Source of the DNA: Gammaproteobacteria bacterium
Lineage (GTDB): Bacteria; Pseudomonadota; Gammaproteobacteria; Arenicellales; Poriferihabitantaceae
Direction: 5' to 3'
DNA length: 64,000 bases
NCBI GenBank assembly: GCA_026709505.1
Contig: JAPOSW010000106.1
Span: 1 to 64,000 of the forward strand
Both the position numbers and the translations under genes were made by a program. The notes under the pieces are model-generated. The model had not been told where the DNA came from. It did no database searches and was given only the letters and a program-made list of their open reading frames with translations. Of the stretch, positions 10,094-20,416 are shown one piece after another (positions within the stretch are counted from its first letter, which is position 1; each line of letters begins with the position of its first letter).

Positions 10094-10367
10094 GCCGTCT
10101 AAAGCCATTAGAAAAGCCTTCAGGCGAATCAAGGCGAATCCAGAATACATAAAAAGGGTGTGCCGACTTATCGAGACAGCACTCAAGTACCTCATCAATG
10201 ATCGCCTATTACCAGAATCCTATAGGGACCATAAGTTCATTGGAAACTGGCCTGGCTTTCGAGAGTGTCATCTCAAGCCGGATTTGTTGTTCATCTACTT
10301 TCTGACTACTGATGGTCTCAAATTGAAACTGGCGCGCATCGGATCGCATAGTGATCTCTTTGCATAG
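10080..10367 (+). CDS. YafQ-family (RelE superfamily) mRNA interferase toxin
   Basis: LPESYRDHKFIGNWPGFRECHLKPDLLFIYF ... ARIGSHSDLF; conserved His/Asp residues of the YafQ family. Confidence 0.9.
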   Translation: MRTIEPSKAIRKAFRRIKANPEYIKRVCRLIETALKYLINDRLLPESYRDHKFIGNWPGFRECHLKPDLLFIYFLTTDGLKLKLARIGSHSDLFA

Positions 10368-10557
10368 ATCAGAGTAATATTTTGCAGGAGTACACTGACT
10401 ACAGGAGGTCACAGACTTGTGGATGATGCCAAGATGGGTCAGGGTTCAGATATATCTCCTACAACACAACTGGTTGATAACTGCTTGCCCATGTATTTTG
10501 TAACATGGGTAGTTGCGCTATATATTTTGCTTTTTCCAACAGCATGAGGACACTCTA

Positions 10558-11421
10558 ATGTGTGACTTCAATTTCAACGATTATGATGAAACTATACATG
10601 GCCACCGCTTTGCAGCCTGGGCGGCTTCTAGGGAAGTTAAAATTTTGGGTGGTGCTCAGAAGGTTGGAGAAATAATTAAGAATGCAAGGGATTGTCTGGA
10701 GGATAATGGATGGGAAAATTTATCTGAATTCGATGATAATCAATTTGGGGCTTGGTTTAATCAAATGCGCGAATATATTATTGAAGAATTTAATGATATC
10801 ACTCCCCAAAAAGCAGATACTCTAATAGACAAGTATGCATTTGAACGTTTAAGTGAACCTGACCGTCACAGATTTGCATGTAGGGCTGCTTTCAAGGCAG
10901 CCAATGTTTATGGCGGAATTCCCGGATTTGACATTCCCATGGCTCGAGAAATAATTGAAGCAGCAAAATTAAATGAAGATGTGGCCAATGCAGGGAATAA
11001 TCTGCCTAATACATATCGGAACTTCAATGAATGGCATCGGAAAAAACGGCAATATGTAATTTTGTACTATCAAAGTCATGTGGAAGACAATGGCGATTTT
11101 ACCCACGGAAGAGCGGCAAAGCTCATTAACGTTTATTTGAAGACATGGTTTTCGGAAATGGGCGAGCGTGTAAGACGAGTTGTTCACCCTCCTGTTGACA
11201 AAACTCTTTTAGAGTATGTGAGATATAAGCTGATACTGGATGGCATTGAAGGATGTCCCATGAAAGATCATCCAGAAGTGCAATGTCTTTTGGAAGGCGG
11301 TACCCAACCATGGAAAAATTTGAACTCAATAAAATATCAAGAAATTATCGACGCATTTTTTTATCTTACCCAAGGTCATGATCTCTGGAAAATAGAGAAG
11401 TACTGGCCAGGACACCAGTAA
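10558..11421 (+). CDS. Hypothetical protein with apparent internal duplication
   Basis: Intact 287-codon ORF, AT-rich relative to neighbours; two units starting HRFAAWAASREVKILGG and HRFACRAAFKAANVYGG. Confidence 0.6.
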   Translation: MCDFNFNDYDETIHGHRFAAWAASREVKILGGAQKVGEIIKNARDCLEDNGWENLSEFDDNQFGAWFNQMREYIIEEFNDITPQKADTLIDKYAFERLSEPDRHRFACRAAFKAANVYGGIPGFDIPMAREIIEAAKLNEDVANAGNNLPNTYRNFNEWHRKKRQYVILYYQSHVEDNGDFTHGRAAKLINVYLKTWFSEMGERVRRVVHPPVDKTLLEYVRYKLILDGIEGCPMKDHPEVQCLLEGGTQPWKNLNSIKYQEIIDAFFYLTQGHDLWKIEKYWPGHQ

Positions 11422-11621
11422 GGTAATCAGTACAAATTGCAGCTATTTGCTACATCTCATTCATGGAATGAATATTTGTCTTGTGAGACTATCAGAGCCG
11501 GAAGCGGGTAGTGGTGAGATTACGCCCTTGAACAAGAAATCTTAACTTGCTCCCTTTAAGAAACGGACAAATAACTTATCGGATATATTTCCCTGTCTTT
11601 ATGGAGAATAGGAATTAACTT

Positions 11622-11900
11622 ATGAAAGAAGCCGGGCGCAAGATCGAGGGGGTTGAAGAAATCACCCGCTCTGGTACGAGGCTTGATGATGTTGTTATAT
11701 CCTGTGTACAACGGGCCGGAAAATCGTTAGCATTATTTTCAAATGATAAGGAAATAATGGATGGCTCGGTTGTAGCAGAATTCAAATATGCAATGAAGAT
11801 ACTGGAGCGCGGGACGGAAAACCAGCTCGGCGAAGCAGCAAGTGGAATTTTGCTTCCTGGACTCAAGTTTCCATTACTTGAATTATTTCGATATGCCTGA
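11622..11900 (+). pseudogene. Diverged second copy of ybaB immediately upstream of recR
   Basis: Translation MKEAGRKIEGVEEITRSGTRLDDVVISC...NDKEIMDGSVVAEFKYAMKILERGTENQLGEAASGILLPGLKFPLL aligns without large gaps to the C-terminal four fifths of YbaB at 8014..8340; N-terminus missing. Confidence 0.85.
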
Positions 11901-12489
11901 TCCAAGATCCGTTGAGGACCTCAAGAATGCTTTGAAACGCTTGCCGGGTGTGGGTCCGAAATCAGCTCAGCGCATGGCATTCCACCTTCTGGAAAGAGAC
12001 CGCAACGGCGCGAGACAGATTGAGCAAGCTATCGGTCAGGCACTCAAGAGGGTCAATCATTGCGCACAATGCAATAATTTCTGTGAAACAGAACTCTGCG
12101 AGATTTGTGCGTCAGCAAGCCGCAGCTCTCAATGCCTGTGTGTAGTAGAGACTCCTGCAGACCTCGAAGCAATTGAGCAGGCCGGAGTGTATAGGGGGAA
12201 ATATTTCGTTTTGATGGGCCATCTTTCCCCACTGGACGATATTGGCCCTGATCAACTGGCTATCAAGGAATTGATGACGCTGGTATCGGACAACTCGGTT
12301 GAGGAAATTATTCTTGCCACCAATTTGACTCTGGAAGGCCAGGCGACGAGCGATTACTTGTGTGAATTGCTGGCAGGGAGCCGGGCTAGAGTCACGCGAC
12401 TGGCAAGAGGCATGCCCATGGGTAGCGAACTTGAGTACATGGACCCCGGAACCCTCAATCAGGCGTTCACAAACCGAAGTCCTCCATGA
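11893..12489 (+). CDS. recR: Recombination protein RecR
   Basis: LKNALKRLPGVGPKSAQRMAFHLLERD; Cys4 zinc finger CAQCNNFCETELCEIC; TOPRIM. Confidence 0.96.
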   Translation: MPDPRSVEDLKNALKRLPGVGPKSAQRMAFHLLERDRNGARQIEQAIGQALKRVNHCAQCNNFCETELCEICASASRSSQCLCVVETPADLEAIEQAGVYRGKYFVLMGHLSPLDDIGPDQLAIKELMTLVSDNSVEEIILATNLTLEGQATSDYLCELLAGSRARVTRLARGMPMGSELEYMDPGTLNQAFTNRSPP

Positions 12490-12671
12490 AATGCGCTTGT
12501 ATTCACGCTGAAACTTCGCTGGATTCTGCTTTTATTCGCCCATCGTCTAGCGCATTGATATATTCATGGTAAAGGCAAGAAGCTTGACCGGTGCCGGCTC
12601 GCTTTTGCCGGCAACGCCAGTTTTTAGATCACCCATTCCATGATGGAACGGAATCTGCCGTTATCAAGACA

Positions 12672-13463
12672 ATGTCATCGCCGACCCGATTCGCTGCATG
12701 TATCGAATACAACGGCAGGAACTATAATGGATGGCAAAAGCAGAGTCATGCCCCATCGATACAAAACGAGCTGGAAAGCGCTGTCAGCCAGGTAGCCAAT
12801 GAATCAGTAAAGATCACTGCATCCGGGCGGACTGATACGGGCGTGCATGCAACTGGCCAGGTCATCCATTTTGATGTCAACACCAGGCGGACCAGGCAAG
12901 AATTGGCAAGAGGCGCAAATCGATACCTGCCAGATGATATTTGCATCCTGTGGGCCATTCCCGTCGATGCGGAATTTCATGCCCGATTCAGCGCTCTGGA
13001 AAGACGCTATCGCTATGTAATCTTGAATCGTTCCATACGCCCGGCTTGTCTCCATGGATCAGTGACCTGGCACCGTCCAATTCTGGATGAGGTGCGCATG
13101 CAGTCCTCAGCGATGAATCTGCTGGGCGAGCATGATTTCAGCGCCTTTCGTGCTTCCGGCTGTCAGAGTAAAATTCCTGTAAGGACGATCCTCGATATCC
13201 AGGTCGGTCGACAGGACGAATGGGTGTGGATGGATATTTCCGCGAATGGATTCTTGCAGCATATGGTGCGCAATATCATGGGCGTATTAATGCGGGTGGG
13301 TGAGGGAGTGGAGCCACCGGAATGGTCAAGGCATGTGCTTGAAACCCGCGACCGCAAACAGGGAGGTATTACATCACCAGCCGAAGGTCTGTATTTTGCA
13401 TCAGTGAGTTATGATGCAAAGTTCAAGTTGCCCGCAACTCCGCCTGCTTGCCGATTCTGGTAA
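12672..13463 (+). CDS. truA: tRNA pseudouridine(38-40) synthase
   Basis: IEYNGRNYNGWQKQ; ASGRTDTGVHATGQVIHFD. Confidence 0.95.
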   Translation: MSSPTRFAACIEYNGRNYNGWQKQSHAPSIQNELESAVSQVANESVKITASGRTDTGVHATGQVIHFDVNTRRTRQELARGANRYLPDDICILWAIPVDAEFHARFSALERRYRYVILNRSIRPACLHGSVTWHRPILDEVRMQSSAMNLLGEHDFSAFRASGCQSKIPVRTILDIQVGRQDEWVWMDISANGFLQHMVRNIMGVLMRVGEGVEPPEWSRHVLETRDRKQGGITSPAEGLYFASVSYDAKFKLPATPPACRFW

Positions 13464-13491
13464 ACTACCCGGTCAAATCAAGAATCCCCGA

Positions 13492-14121
13492 ATGCGTACC
13501 CGTATCAAGATCTGCGGCATTAAGACAGTCGAATCAGCTTTTCAGGCAGCCCGTGCCGGCGTGGATGCGTTTGGACTGGTGTTTCACGAACCGAGCAATA
13601 GAAATATTTCGATAGGCAGGGCTGCCGAAATCGCCCGAGAGAAACCCGCATTCATCGATAGCGTTGCCGTGATGGTGAATCCAGCACGGGATTTTGTGCT
13701 GGCGGTCCTAGATGAGGTCAAGCCAGACTACCTTCAGTTTCATGGGGAAGAGCCGGCAGAATTGTGCCGAAGTTTTGGAACTCGCTATATTCGCTCGGTT
13801 CGAATTAAGGAACCGACCAGCTTGAGTTCCGTTCAGGAGGAATATCATGATGCCAGCGCCTTTCTGGTAGACGCATACCGGAGCGATCATTACGGAGGGA
13901 CGGGGGACGTATTCAATTGGGACATGGTCAAATTTGATACCGCCATACCGGTTATCTTGGCGGGCGGGCTGAATAATCAGAATATCGCTGTTGCGATCTC
14001 GAAAGTGCGCCCCTATGGCGTAGATGTCAGCAGTGGTGTGGAAACGGAAGGCAGCAAGGATACAGCCAAGATTCAGCAGTTTTGCAAAGCGGTTTGGGAT
14101 GCTGATAAAAATCAACATTGA
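13492..14121 (+). CDS. trpF: Phosphoribosylanthranilate isomerase
   Basis: RIKICGIKTVESAFQAARAGVDAFGLVFHEPSNR; LAGGLNNQNI; YGVDVSSGVE. Confidence 0.95.
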   Translation: MRTRIKICGIKTVESAFQAARAGVDAFGLVFHEPSNRNISIGRAAEIAREKPAFIDSVAVMVNPARDFVLAVLDEVKPDYLQFHGEEPAELCRSFGTRYIRSVRIKEPTSLSSVQEEYHDASAFLVDAYRSDHYGGTGDVFNWDMVKFDTAIPVILAGGLNNQNIAVAISKVRPYGVDVSSGVETEGSKDTAKIQQFCKAVWDADKNQH

Positions 14122-14128
14122 TGAGTGA

Positions 14129-15004
14129 TTGGCAGTGAACTGGTTCGACAAGATAATCCCGCCAAAAATCAATCCAGCCCTCAGGCTGCGCAGGCGCATA
14201 GGAGTGCCAGAAGGATTGTGGACAAACTGCACCGAGTGTCAGACGATGCTCTATGTTTCGGATTTGATCAAGAGCCTGCAAGTGTGCCCAAAATGCGATA
14301 ATCACATGCAAATCGGAGCCAAGGCGCGTATCGAGCACTTCCTGGATGACGACTCCATAGAATGGCTGGGTGAACATCTGATGCCCATCGATCGTCTTAA
14401 ATTCAAGGACCAAAAGCGCTACAAGGACCGTCTGGCCGACGCACAAAGGGACACGGACAGTACTGAAGCGCTCAAGGTTGCAGTTGGCAAGCTGAATGGG
14501 ACACCAATCACGGCAACGGCCTTTGAATTTAACTTTATGGGCGGTTCAATGGGATCGGTGGTCGGTCAACGGTTTGTTCTGGCGGCAGAAGCCAGTCTTG
14601 AAAAAGCGCAGCCATTGGTCTGCTTTGCTTCCAGCGGAGGAGCCCGCATGCAGGAGGGATTGTATTCATTGATGCAGATGTCCAAAACATCTGCAGTGCT
14701 TGCACGCATGGCTAAACGGCAAATTCCCTATATTTCGGTATTGACCAATCCAACCATGGGCGGTGTGTCGGCAAGTCTTGCCATGCTTGGCGATTTGATC
14801 ATTGCCGAGCCCAATGCCTTGATCGGGTTCGCTGGACCCAGAGTCATAGAGCAGACGGTACACGCGAGTTTGCCAGAGGGGTTTCAACGTTCCGAATTCT
14901 TGCTTCAGCATGGTGCGATCGACATGATTGTCGACCGAAGAAACATGAGAAAAGAAATTGCTAGCCTGTTGATCAAGTTGGGATTCGGCAAGCGTGATTT
15001 TTAG
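14129..15004 (+). CDS. accD: Acetyl-CoA carboxylase carboxyltransferase subunit beta
   Basis: [45 protein letters not shown]. Confidence 0.96.
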   Translation: MAVNWFDKIIPPKINPALRLRRRIGVPEGLWTNCTECQTMLYVSDLIKSLQVCPKCDNHMQIGAKARIEHFLDDDSIEWLGEHLMPIDRLKFKDQKRYKDRLADAQRDTDSTEALKVAVGKLNGTPITATAFEFNFMGGSMGSVVGQRFVLAAEASLEKAQPLVCFASSGGARMQEGLYSLMQMSKTSAVLARMAKRQIPYISVLTNPTMGGVSASLAMLGDLIIAEPNALIGFAGPRVIEQTVHASLPEGFQRSEFLLQHGAIDMIVDRRNMRKEIASLLIKLGFGKRDF

Positions 15005-15092
15005 GGAATGTCAACCATTTTCTATAGAGAACACTGCCAGAGTGACTTGATTCCGTTGTTCTCCTTTCACCGACCGACGACCATTTCCGGCC

Positions 15093-16400
15093 ATGAAGTC
15101 TGGCATTGACTCTCGAATTCCATTTCGGAGCTTCAACTTGAGTCAATGGGTCGAATATATCCAGACCCGTCATTGTCGATCGGTTGACATGACGCTCGAT
15201 AGAGTCACCGAGGTCTGGTCAAGGCTGGGCAAGCCAAAAGCTGCTGTGACGATCATCGTGGCCGGCACGAATGGCAAGGGTTCCACGGTTCGTTTGCTGG
15301 AGTCGGCTCTCTGTGCAGGTCGCGGTTCAGTGGGTGCCTATACCTCGCCACACCTAGTACGCTTTAACGAAAGGATCAGAATCAATGGCGAGGAAGCCAC
15401 ATCTGGCGAGATATGCCAGTCATTTTGCGAGATAGAGGAAGTTGTTGGAGATATTCCACTGACCTATTTCGAATATGCCACGCTATCGGCGTTATGGCTG
15501 TTTTCGAAACATGCTTTGGATGTCCAGATTCTTGAAGTGGGAATGGGGGGCAGGCTGGATGCTGTCAACATGATGGATTGCGATATTGCCGTGGTGACGT
15601 CAATTGGGCTGGATCATCAGGCCTGGCTTGGCAATGATCGGGAGACTATTGCGCTTGAGAAGGCCGAAGTTATGCGCGAAGGAAGAATAGCCATTTGTTC
15701 CGATCGAAACATGCCGAAATCATTGGCTGCGTTTGCGAGAGAAAAGTCTGTCGACTTATTGGTAATCGGACGGGATTTTGATGTTCGATGCAAGGGCGAT
15801 GCCCTGTGCTGGGAAAGCAAGAGCAACCGATGCAAATGGGCATGGAAAACTGTCGACCCTATTTCGCTTCTCATGACTGGCGCTCATCAGCATGACAATT
15901 TGGCAGGAGCTGTGGCTGTTTTGTCGGTATTGGCCGAGCAGCTGGGTTTAGATATAGAGAGAGTCTTGACAGGAATAGGCCATTCCGTATTACCGGGGCG
16001 ATGCCAGATTCTGAGCACTTCACCGCTGGTCATCATGGATGTGGCACATAATCTGGATTCTGTAGAGGTTTTGGCTGAATTCCTGCTTCATAATACAGTC
16101 CAGGGACGCACCATTGCGATATACGGTGCGCTGATTGACAGGGAACCCGATAAAGTTCTCTGCCCCATATTGCCTCATGTGGATAGCTGGCATCTCGCTG
16201 GAATTTCTGGAGAACGGGGGCAAGCCTCAACCGAGCTCAAGCGCAAAATCGGGGATGCTTGTGACAGCGAGCAGGTTGTTTGTCATGATGACTCAAAGAC
16301 GGCTTACAGGCATGTAATGGATTTCGCAGGACCTCGGGACCGAATTGTGATTTTTGGCTCGTTTCACGTCGCAGGTGATATCCTTGGATTGCTTGAGTGA
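15093..16400 (+). CDS. folC: Bifunctional folylpolyglutamate/dihydrofolate synthase
   Basis: VAGTNGKGSTVRLLES; YTSPHLVRFNERIRING; EVGMGGRLDAVN. Confidence 0.94.
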   Translation: MKSGIDSRIPFRSFNLSQWVEYIQTRHCRSVDMTLDRVTEVWSRLGKPKAAVTIIVAGTNGKGSTVRLLESALCAGRGSVGAYTSPHLVRFNERIRINGEEATSGEICQSFCEIEEVVGDIPLTYFEYATLSALWLFSKHALDVQILEVGMGGRLDAVNMMDCDIAVVTSIGLDHQAWLGNDRETIALEKAEVMREGRIAICSDRNMPKSLAAFAREKSVDLLVIGRDFDVRCKGDALCWESKSNRCKWAWKTVDPISLLMTGAHQHDNLAGAVAVLSVLAEQLGLDIERVLTGIGHSVLPGRCQILSTSPLVIMDVAHNLDSVEVLAEFLLHNTVQGRTIAIYGALIDREPDKVLCPILPHVDSWHLAGISGERGQASTELKRKIGDACDSEQVVCHDDSKTAYRHVMDFAGPRDRIVIFGSFHVAGDILGLLE

Positions 16401-16647
16401 TTGATCAGGCAGAATGACTGGAATTCATTGTTGGCGTGTTCAGAAGACATGGCTAGACGACCATGTTCAATTGTTCCAGTTGCAGAACCCCAGGGTAACC
16501 CATGGCGATTAAACGGTTTATAATCTGCATGTACATACACCCTGACAATCGACAGAGAGTTTTCAATGGCCTGAGTTGCAGACATCTGTCTACCAGCTGC
16601 CTGTGCATTCATTCATTGAATTAAAGAAGTTCATCCAGCGAATATTT

Positions 16648-17343
16648 GTGAGCACGCCAAAAGAGTATCAACTCAAGCATCGTTTGACCGGGGCCGTAAT
16701 CATTGTTCTGGTGGGTGTGGTACTGATTCCAGTTATTTTGCAGGACCCCGTGATTCCCCCCGAATCACCAGCCCAGGTTCAATCGGCTGACTTATCTGAA
16801 GAAGATACGCTGACGTACTTGACGAATATCGTAAAGGAAAATTCAAGAGAGGGCGAGGCCGAATCTGATGGGCTATCATCGGAAGTAGCCACGCCCGCCC
16901 ATGTTGATTCGGAGCGATCAACCCAGATACTGGAAGAACCCGGCAGTACTGGAGCTGATGAGAAACCGGTCTTGATAATGACTGAGAATCCTGTGGAGTC
17001 AGAAAATGGTTCCGTTCCCTCTGCCGTGACCTTAGCGGCACCCTCGCCCGAGTCAAGCGAATCCAGTGGCAAAGACAAGAAAGCTGAGGCTCAATTTGAT
17101 GAACCTTCGACAACGGGCTGGAGCGTTCGAGTTGGGACTTTTGCCGAAGAGAGATACGAACAGCTAGCCATTGAAAAGCTTCTTGAGAATAACCTTGATC
17201 CCAAAAGGACACAGGTTATGACTGGCGCCGGTCAGGCAATTAGGGTTTGGATAGGCCCCTATTCGACTGAAGAAGAGGCCAAGAGCGTGGCACTCAGTCT
17301 GAAAGACATAACCGGCCAAGAAGGCTATGTACCAAAACGCTAG
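16648..17343 (+). CDS. SPOR domain-containing protein (DedD-like)
   Basis: N-terminal TM (LTGAVIIVLVGVVLIPVILQ), low-complexity linker, C-terminal SPOR motif (GWSVRVGTFAEERYEQLAIEKLLENN); folC-SPOR-cvpA-purF context. Confidence 0.85.
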   Translation: MSTPKEYQLKHRLTGAVIIVLVGVVLIPVILQDPVIPPESPAQVQSADLSEEDTLTYLTNIVKENSREGEAESDGLSSEVATPAHVDSERSTQILEEPGSTGADEKPVLIMTENPVESENGSVPSAVTLAAPSPESSESSGKDKKAEAQFDEPSTTGWSVRVGTFAEERYEQLAIEKLLENNLDPKRTQVMTGAGQAIRVWIGPYSTEEEAKSVALSLKDITGQEGYVPKR

Positions 17344-17453
17344 GATTTGCCGATGACGGGTTTGAGTCCCTTGAGTAGTATCGCGAACATGTTGATTCCA
17401 AATATTAAGCCTGCAGCAGTGCCTCCAATTGCTCGCAGTCTAGCTGCACAGTC

Positions 17454-17936
17454 ATGAGCATTGTTGACATTGCCATTATCGCCATTGTGGTTGTCTCCTT
17501 GCTGGTCGGTCTTTATCGAGGGTTTATTCGGGAATTTTTTTCATTGATCTCATGGCTGCTGGCCCTCTATATCGCCTGGACATTTGCCGGATTCGGGGCA
17601 ATCTACCTCGAATCATATCTGGACCAGCCGGATTTTCGTGTGGTGGTCTCGTTTGCAGGGATATTTGTAGTTAGCCTTCTGGTGTTATCAATAATCAGCT
17701 ATTTCTTGCAGAATTTATTGACCTTTGCGGCCTTGATTGGGGTTGACCGATATCTGGGAATGCTGTTCGGCATAGCACGCGGAGTTATAATTGTTGCCTT
17801 GATGATTATGGCCGGTACATTCATGGATTTCGCATCGCAACCCTGGTGGAAGACGTCATTGCTGGCGGGTTATTTTTCGCCCGTCATAGACCTGATTCGG
17901 GGATTTCTCCCCGAAAACCTTGCCCAGCTTGTCTGA
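17454..17936 (+). CDS. cvpA: CvpA family protein
   Basis: Hydrophobic 160 aa protein, VDIAIIAIVVVSLLVGLYRGFIREFFSLISW; upstream of purF. Confidence 0.92.
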   Translation: MSIVDIAIIAIVVVSLLVGLYRGFIREFFSLISWLLALYIAWTFAGFGAIYLESYLDQPDFRVVVSFAGIFVVSLLVLSIISYFLQNLLTFAALIGVDRYLGMLFGIARGVIIVALMIMAGTFMDFASQPWWKTSLLAGYFSPVIDLIRGFLPENLAQLV

Positions 17937-17950
17937 ACAGCTCTTCGGTC

Positions 17951-19480
17951 GTGTGTGGACTTGTCGGAATAATTGGCCAATCACCGGTTAACCAGACTTT
18001 ATATGATGGCTTGACTCTGATTCAGCATCGTGGACAGGATGCGGCCGGTATCGCGACCAGTGATGGCAAGCGCATTTTTCTGAGGAAGGACAATGGACTG
18101 GTCAAGGAAGTATTCAGAACTCGGCACATGGCCCAGCTTAAGGGAAGAATGGGGATTGGCCATGTCCGCTATCCGACGGCGGGAAGCGATTCAAGAGCAG
18201 AGGCCCAGCCTTTTTATGTCAATTCGCCCTATGGCATTGCACTCGGTCACAACGGGAATTTGACGAATGCCAAATTCCTTGAACGGGAACTGTTCCTGAA
18301 TGACCGCAGGCAGTTGAATACTGCCTCCGATTCGGAAATATTGCTGAACGTATTTGCCAATGAGCTAATGTCAACGCTTGAGATGTCCAGGCTGCGTGCC
18401 GAGCCAAAGGATATATTCAAGGCGGTGTCAGATGTGATGAGGCGCTGCCACGGTGCCTATGCGGCAGTTGCCATGATCATTGGTGTTGGAATCATAGCAT
18501 TCAGGGATGCCTGCGGTATCCGGCCCATAGCCTATGGAACCAAGCTAGGTCCAAAGGGTGAATCTCATATGTTTGCATCCGAAAGTGTGGCCATGGATGT
18601 TACGGGCTACAGTCTGGTTCGTGACTTATCTCCCGGTGAAGCAATCTTTATCGGCATGGACGGCTCCGTACATACTGCCATATGTGCGAACGAGACCCGC
18701 CGCATGCCCTGTATTTTCGAGTATGTCTATCTCGCTCGACCAGACTCGATTCTGGATGGCATATCGGTTTACCAGACACGCATCAACATGGGTATTCGCC
18801 TGGGCAAGAACATCAAGGAAAACTGGGATAATCATGATATAGACGTGGTGATACCGGTTCCCGATACCAGCAGGACCTCTGCACTTGAGGTTGCCAAAGT
18901 GCTTGGCTTGCCATATCGCGAGGGTTTCGTGAAAAACCGTTATATTGGCAGGACATTCATCATGCCAGGACAGACCGAGCGAAAAAGGTCTGTCAGGCAA
19001 AAACTGAATGCAATCAGTTCCGAATTCAATGACCAAAACGTATTGCTGGTTGATGATTCCATTGTTCGAGGCACGACCTCTCGTCAATTGATCGACTTGG
19101 CTAGAGAGGCTGGCGCCAAAAAGGTGTATCTAGCCTCAGCAGCACCCCCAGTACGTCATCCGAATGTTTATGGTATTGACATGCCATGTCGGCGCGAGCT
19201 GGTGGCCAATGGCCGAGACGTTGAGGAGATATGCCGAGAGGTTGGGGCAGATAAGCTGATTTATCAGAATCTGGATGATCTAGTCATGGCAGTCAGGGAA
19301 TGCGATACCCGTGTTGACGCTTTCGATACTTCCTGCTTCTGTGGAACCTATGTTACCAACGACATTACCGAAGAGTATCTGGATCTGGTCAACGCCAACC
19401 GTAATGAGGCAAGCAGGTTGGCGCAGCGCAGCGAATTGGATCTGTCGGAACTTACGGAGGTCGAGGAAGCAGTGCATTGA
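17951..19480 (+). CDS. purF: Amidophosphoribosyltransferase (GTG start preceding catalytic Cys)
   Basis: (V)CGLVGIIGQSPVNQTLYDGLTLIQHRGQDAAGIAT; PRTase motif VLLVDDSIVRGTTSRQLI. Confidence 0.96.
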   Translation: MCGLVGIIGQSPVNQTLYDGLTLIQHRGQDAAGIATSDGKRIFLRKDNGLVKEVFRTRHMAQLKGRMGIGHVRYPTAGSDSRAEAQPFYVNSPYGIALGHNGNLTNAKFLERELFLNDRRQLNTASDSEILLNVFANELMSTLEMSRLRAEPKDIFKAVSDVMRRCHGAYAAVAMIIGVGIIAFRDACGIRPIAYGTKLGPKGESHMFASESVAMDVTGYSLVRDLSPGEAIFIGMDGSVHTAICANETRRMPCIFEYVYLARPDSILDGISVYQTRINMGIRLGKNIKENWDNHDIDVVIPVPDTSRTSALEVAKVLGLPYREGFVKNRYIGRTFIMPGQTERKRSVRQKLNAISSEFNDQNVLLVDDSIVRGTTSRQLIDLAREAGAKKVYLASAAPPVRHPNVYGIDMPCRRELVANGRDVEEICREVGADKLIYQNLDDLVMAVRECDTRVDAFDTSCFCGTYVTNDITEEYLDLVNANRNEASRLAQRSELDLSELTEVEEAVH

Positions 19481-19491
19481 ATGGTGATTGG

Positions 19492-20208
19492 TCATTCCAA
19501 GATGAATTCGCCATCCCGGAATGCCAAAACACTGTTCTGGGTATACCAGTCGCCGAGAACATATCGCTTTGCTGACATGCCATCCAGATCAAATTCATGA
19601 ACTGCCGGCTTGTGCGTATGGCCATGGATGACAGTTCTGACTTGACTCTTTCGCATAATATCTTCAAGATGGGACTGATTGATGTCCATCATGCTCATGG
19701 GTTTTGCTTGCTTGGAATCTTCGCTTTTTTGCCTTAATCTGAGAGCTGTATCGAGGCGATCTTCAATCGGTTTATCGAGAAACGCCTTCTGCCACTTGGA
19801 TGAGAGTAGGACGCTGCGGTTTCGCTGATGTTCGATATCGTCAGTGCAGAGCGCATCACCATGCGTAAGATAAATCCGCTCTCCCTCAATATCGATAATG
19901 CTCGGATCCGGCAGGAGCCTGCATCCCGTTCGGATTGCAAAATCCTGACCAACAAGAAAATCCCGGTTGCCGGGCAAGAAGGACAACTTTATCCCTGAGG
20001 ATGACATATGACGCAGTTGCTTTTCGATGTTGTGATGGCCAAGAGTTTCCGCACCATCATCTCCGATCCAGAAGTCAAAAACATCTCCAAGCAAGAAGAT
20101 CTGGCCAATATCCTTGGGCAGGTTAGATGAAAAATCTTCGAATCGAGCGAGAGAATCAGGGTATTCCTGACTCAGGTGCAAGTCGGAGATGAAAAGAACT
20201 GCTTTCAT
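19492..20208 (-). CDS. lpxH: UDP-2,3-diacylglucosamine diphosphatase
   Basis: FISDLHLSQEYPD; LLGDVFDFWIGDD; LPGNRDFLVG; YLTHGDALCTDD; HGHTHKPAVH. Confidence 0.95.
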   Translation of the reverse strand: MKAVLFISDLHLSQEYPDSLARFEDFSSNLPKDIGQIFLLGDVFDFWIGDDGAETLGHHNIEKQLRHMSSSGIKLSFLPGNRDFLVGQDFAIRTGCRLLPDPSIIDIEGERIYLTHGDALCTDDIEHQRNRSVLLSSKWQKAFLDKPIEDRLDTALRLRQKSEDSKQAKPMSMMDINQSHLEDIMRKSQVRTVIHGHTHKPAVHEFDLDGMSAKRYVLGDWYTQNSVLAFRDGEFILE

Positions 20209-20416
20209 TGTGTCAGAAAAGTTACCGGATATTCCTTCGATTTGGTATGTTATCAGGAATTGATGGTGGTATGATTTTTATGAGCCCAGAGAGACCTGAA
20301 TGCTTCAGCAATTGCGGCCCGATCGGGTGTTCTTTAATATTTGGTGATGTCGAATATAATGGGGTTCGATTCGAAATAACCAGAATATAAGTCCTTGATG
20401 GACAATCAGTTAGCTA

